Assembly (NCBI GenBank): GCA_964640125.1
Contig: CAZXGG010000037.1
Location: forward strand, 1 to 35,537
Direction: 5' to 3'
Length of the DNA: 35,537 bases
Origin: G020353115 sp964640125
GTDB lineage: Bacteria; Bacteroidota; Bacteroidia; Bacteroidales; VadinHA17
A model generated the notes under the pieces. It had not been told where the DNA came from. It saw only the letters and a program-made list of their open reading frames with translations, and did not search any database. The position numbers and the translations under genes were made by a program. Positions 33,095-35,537 of the stretch are shown piece by piece. Position 1 is the stretch's first letter, and the number at the start of each line of letters is the position of its first letter.

Positions 33095-34192
33095 TTAGGT
33101 CCCATATTTCTTCATAAGTGCTAATAGCATTTGACGAACGCCATTATCAGCCTGCTCGGAACCGCAATTAGCTAATACCACATAGGCTTTATCAATCTCT
33201 TTTATAATATATGCAAAGCAATAAAATGTATCGGCGCTTCCATTGTGGGCTGAAACGTGATGATTATTTTTATTAATTGCCCATGTCCAGCCAATTGAAT
33301 AATGATCGGATTCAGGCAATCCATAATGCATATATTCAAATTCCTCTTTAGACAACAATGAACTTTTTCCCTGTAATCCTTGGAGTTGAAGTTGAACAAA
33401 TTTTGTGTAGTCTGTAATACTCATATTAATATCACCCGCTGGTTCCACCCAGCAAAGTCTGTAAGAATCTGTTGGAGGTGTGGGTATTAATTTATTTTCA
33501 ACATACCAGTGCCCCCAGGGCTGGGAGGCATCACAAATATTCGGCCAGGAAAACCCGAAATTTAATCCTATTCTATTGCCCAAGCCTAAAACCAAATCTT
33601 CCCATGATTTTCCCGAAGCTTTTTCTAACATTACTGCAGCAGCCGAATACCCGGCATTTGAGTAAGAAACCGATTCCTCTGTTTCCACAGGATCAAGTGT
33701 GAGAACCCACTCCACAAATTGATATCTTTGACTGGACGCGTCTCCTTTAAATGTACAGACTTGAGGATTGGGAAATTCCTCACCATCCGTTAAGGGTTGT
33801 ATTTTGGCCCTGTGTCCCAACAGGTCAAGAAGGGTCATATTATAATAAGCAGAATTACTATTTGGTTTTAATTCTGGTGAGAGATCGAAAAACTTTGTAT
33901 CCCAACTTAATTTATTCTCCTTAACTAATAAAGCAGCAATAAGTCCTGTAATGGCTTTTGTATTTGAACCCAAATGAAATCTGTCGTTAGGTTCAGCTGC
34001 TATTTTTGAACCAGCACGTTTAATTCCCAAACAATTTATTTCAAAAACAGTATCCGCCGAAACAACTGCATAACCTAATTCCGGGATATTGTATTCTAAC
34101 CTAATGCTGTCAGCAATGGAATTTAAGTCCTGGCTTCTTGCGTAATCAGAATTTATAACTAGTATTAATACACTGAATATCAGTTTTATCAT
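33095..34192 (-). CDS. Exported serine beta-lactamase-like hydrolase
   Basis: 365 residues with a signal peptide ending near residue 20 (SDYARSQD). It belongs to the class C beta-lactamase/penicillin-binding-protein-like serine hydrolase family: S-x-x-K motif SNTK at 76-79 within HLGSNTKAITG, Y-x-N motif YSN at 177-179, and the third motif HNGSADTF near 322 in place of KTG. Members include esterases, peptidases and beta-lactamases; the substrate cannot be stated and antibiotic resistance should not be assumed. It is the single gene of the middle cassette, oriented towards its attC as usual. A long non-coding tail of about 410 bp separates them. Confidence 0.85.
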   Translation of the reverse strand: MIKLIFSVLILVINSDYARSQDLNSIADSIRLEYNIPELGYAVVSADTVFEINCLGIKRAGSKIAAEPNDRFHLGSNTKAITGLIAALLVKENKLSWDTKFFDLSPELKPNSNSAYYNMTLLDLLGHRAKIQPLTDGEEFPNPQVCTFKGDASSQRYQFVEWVLTLDPVETEESVSYSNAGYSAAAVMLEKASGKSWEDLVLGLGNRIGLNFGFSWPNICDASQPWGHWYVENKLIPTPPTDSYRLCWVEPAGDINMSITDYTKFVQLQLQGLQGKSSLLSKEEFEYMHYGLPESDHYSIGWTWAINKNNHHVSAHNGSADTFYCFAYIIKEIDKAYVVLANCGSEQADNGVRQMLLALMKKYGT

Positions 34193-34268
34193 TTTTATTG
34201 TCTCTTTATGTCTTGTGTTGTTGATTCATTTCTGCGATGTGTTTCACGTATTTATGCTTTGCCATTTT

Positions 34269-34284
34269 ATAGCTTCAAAGCTAT
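34269..34284 (-). promoter_or_regulatory. Palindrome overlapping a -7 element of the beta-lactamase-like gene
   Basis: ATAGCTT-CA-AAGCTAT is a perfect 7-bp inverted repeat. On the minus strand it contains TAGCTTTG (34283-34276), an exact TAnnTTTG match 84 bp before the ATG at 34192. On the plus strand the palindrome is followed by six T, so it could also act as a terminator against transcription entering from the left. Confidence 0.4.
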
Positions 34285-34352
34285 TTTTTACTATGACCTC
34301 AAACTAATAAATTATCGTACCCCTCAACTATTTCCATCCCTTTTAAATGATC

Positions 34353-34412
34353 GCAGAACGGCGTGCCGATGACCTGCGAGCGAAGAAAGTCAGGTCAATC
34401 GGCTTGTTAGGT
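34353..34412 (-). repeat. attC site of the phosphorylase-like cassette
   Basis: On the minus strand R'' is ACCTAAC (34412-34406), matching RYYYAAC. The stem pairs GCCGATGACCTG (34365-34376) with CAGGTCAATCGGC (34391-34403), 12 base pairs with one unpaired A, around a 14-nt loop. The core is GTTCTGC (34359-34353), whose last six bases belong to the next cassette. This is the clearest attC of the three. It begins 11 bp after the stop codon of the gene at 34423. Confidence 0.88.
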
Positions 34413-35369
34413 GCCCGATTGTTTACAAAAGTGGCATCAGTGCCGGGAGAAGCCATGCAACTGTGATGCCTGCGTTGTGTGCTGCGGCAGTGTTCTGGGC
34501 ATATGCACGTGGTGTCACCTGAAAATCGAAGAGACCTTCAGTGTCGGTGATACCGGAGACAAACAGGAATGGGCACTCAGAAGAGCTTCGAATCACCCCA
34601 TGAGTGGTTTCAATCGATCCGATTTGACCATCAACGCCTGCACACTCGAATGACACTACGGCAGCCGAGTCTGCCCAAGAGTAGTCATCATAGCTTGTAA
34701 TGTTGACTACTCCAAGGCTAATGAACCCGTTACCAATGAGAACGAGCATTGGATCCGCCGCTTCAACCGGTGGGTAAATGAATCTCACCTCTGCGGAGGC
34801 GCGCCACGTATCTGTAAGCCTGTAAAGGATTTGAGCATCGAGCAATGAATCTACTACTGCATCTGATACTGGTGGCACCCAATGATTTGGCCCTGGATTT
34901 GTAGCCAGGGGGTCATGTATGAACACCCGTCGTCCCACGACCACGCTACCGTTGGCATGTATACCCGGGCGTGAACCTGCAGTTCCAAAGGCAATGATAA
35001 GGTCCGCTGATTGACCTGATGCAAAAGCTGACGGCAGCACCCTCGCTTTCTCAGCGGACGAGGAAGAATGTTGGCTGGGATTCATGAGTTCCTCGATACA
35101 CCACACTTCTACAGCAGCTCCGGCAATCTCACAGGTCATGCGTGGCTTCACGATCGGATCCTCTGATTGGGACATGCCCGGTGTGGGCTTCGGCCCAGGA
35201 GATGCCGGGTAATGCGGAAATTTGAAGTTCGAGTAGCCCGATGGTCTTGCCTTATCATGGATTAGCACTGCACATAACGGATCCGCTTCCCACCACTTAT
35301 TGGCGATAATCATTATACGTTTCATAATCTAACTAAAATAGAAATGTTTATATCGTAAAGTGCACCTAA
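34359..35369 (-). mobile_element. Integron gene cassette 1 (phosphorylase-like)
   Basis: The boundaries are the cut points G^TT on the minus strand: the cassette starts with TTAGGT after the G at 35370 and ends with the G of the core at 34359. The start box GTTAGGT and the R'' box ACCTAAC (34412-34406) are exact complements. Confidence 0.8.
34423..35325 (-). CDS. Nucleoside-phosphorylase-superfamily-like protein
   Basis: 300 residues, ATG at 35325. LIIAFGTAGSRPGIHANGSV with the following VVVGRRVFIHDP near 110-140 and PFLFVSGITDTEGLF near 250, then YAQNTAAAHNAGITVAWLLP at the end, resemble the phosphate-binding and C-terminal helices of purine nucleoside phosphorylase/nucleosidase relatives. 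The overall match is distant, so the substrate and even catalytic activity are uncertain. No signal peptide. The DNA is visibly richer in G+C (about half) than the neighbouring cassettes, as expected for an independently acquired cassette. It begins 44 bp inside the cassette and ends 11 bp before the attC. Confidence 0.6.
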   Translation of the reverse strand: MKRIMIIANKWWEADPLCAVLIHDKARPSGYSNFKFPHYPASPGPKPTPGMSQSEDPIVKPRMTCEIAGAAVEVWCIEELMNPSQHSSSSAEKARVLPSAFASGQSADLIIAFGTAGSRPGIHANGSVVVGRRVFIHDPLATNPGPNHWVPPVSDAVVDSLLDAQILYRLTDTWRASAEVRFIYPPVEAADPMLVLIGNGFISLGVVNITSYDDYSWADSAAVVSFECAGVDGQIGSIETTHGVIRSSSECPFLFVSGITDTEGLFDFQVTPRAYAQNTAAAHNAGITVAWLLPALMPLL

Positions 35370-35370
35370 C
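35364..35370 (-). other. Right boundary of the cassette array
   Basis: ACCTAAC is GTTAGGT on the minus strand, a full GTTRRRY match and the entry side of the first cassette. To its right (35371-35440) there is a small TGCC/GGCA hairpin but no recognisable attC stem, so this side may be an attI-like or secondary insertion site. No integrase gene is visible in the window. Confidence 0.5.
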
Positions 35371-35440
35371 ATATTATTCTACTGCCAATAACGGCATTAA
35401 CGTAAATATACAACGCATTATCCGGATAATCAAGAGATGA

Positions 35441-35537
35441 GTGGGAAGGATATCGGGGAATGACTTTTTGTTAAAGTATGGCTATTCACTTCCCACACAT
35501 TCACCCATGACTCAGATTCCATCCGTTTTCAGCCACC
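35441..35537 (+). pseudogene. 5'-truncated second copy of tlpA, running off the window
   Basis: Reading on from an in-frame stop (35438-35440), the translation contains NDFLLKYGYSLPTHSPMTQI then PSVFSH, aligning with residues VNGFLKKHDYSLPTHSPMTQ and onward of the TlpA-like protein at 30272-30874. From 35483 to 35537, 53 of 55 bases equal 30698-30752; before that the DNA similarity drops sharply. The part encoding the anchor and WCPPC site is absent, so it is not a working gene unless it is expressed otherwise. Same orientation as the intact gene. Confidence 0.7.

Larger units (their letters stand above)
32603..34358 (-). mobile_element. Integron gene cassette 2 (beta-lactamase-like)
   Basis: It starts with TTCTGC at 34358 and ends at the core G at 32603. 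Start box and R'' box (GTTCTGC and GCAGAAC) are exact complements. Length about 1.75 kb with one gene. Confidence 0.78.

Noticed and set aside
33095..34192. Antibiotic-resistance beta-lactamase
   Set aside because: Only the general serine-hydrolase motifs are visible and the third motif is HNG rather than KTG; many esterases and peptidases share this pattern.

Overview
The window looks like chromosomal DNA of a Bacteroidota bacterium (Bacteroidales or Marinilabiliales-like, probably environmental). The evidence is two TonB-dependent receptors with N-terminal carboxypeptidase-regulatory-like domains, secreted one-domain proteins of the same fold, a DUF4301 protein, a short indolepyruvate oxidoreductase pair, and several sites matching the Bacteroidota -7 promoter element TAnnTTTG. 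No rRNA, tRNA or CRISPR array was seen.

1-605 is a gene remnant (FG-GAP/VCBS-like) followed by heptameric repeats and a hairpin. 606-11864 reads as a phosphate-acquisition block: a PiT phosphate transporter with a PhoU-like tail, a PhoB/OmpR-type response regulator, a beta-helix lipoprotein followed by a TonB receptor, a MORN-repeat protein, a small secreted protein, a phosphate-selective-type porin, and a second copy of the beta-helix lipoprotein. Four arrays of TTAA-type pentamers with exact 11-bp spacing lie in front of these genes. They look like Pho boxes and suggest one regulon under the local response regulator.

11885-25665 is mostly metabolic and envelope housekeeping: DUF4301, iorB and iorA (minus strand); a secreted protein and a second TonB receptor; a nitroreductase; ornithine aminotransferase followed by a MEMO-like lipoprotein; a YihY/BrkB membrane protein; and a ComB-type phosphatase with a D-threonine-aldolase-like enzyme. 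The gaps carry period-7 tandem repeats, a 17/9-bp mosaic repeat and REP-like palindromes.

25813-30874 contains a RAYT (REP-associated transposase) gene with a 28-bp REP palindrome inside its reading frame. It also holds two broken copies of a corrinoid-binding-protein-like gene, a GNAT-YoaP acetyltransferase, an aspartyl protease with a PDZ domain, NhaA and a membrane-anchored TlpA-type thioredoxin.

31157-35370 is the most unusual region: an integron-type cassette array without a visible integrase (CALIN-like). Three attC sites lie in one orientation, each with an imperfect stem carrying one unpaired base on the same arm. They separate a Fic-family gene, a serine beta-lactamase-like gene and a phosphorylase-superfamily-like gene. 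For two cassettes the first seven bases are exactly complementary to the R'' box of their own attC, as expected if the cassettes once closed into circles. The array is bracketed by the intact tlpA on the left and a 5'-truncated tlpA copy in the same direction that runs off the right edge.
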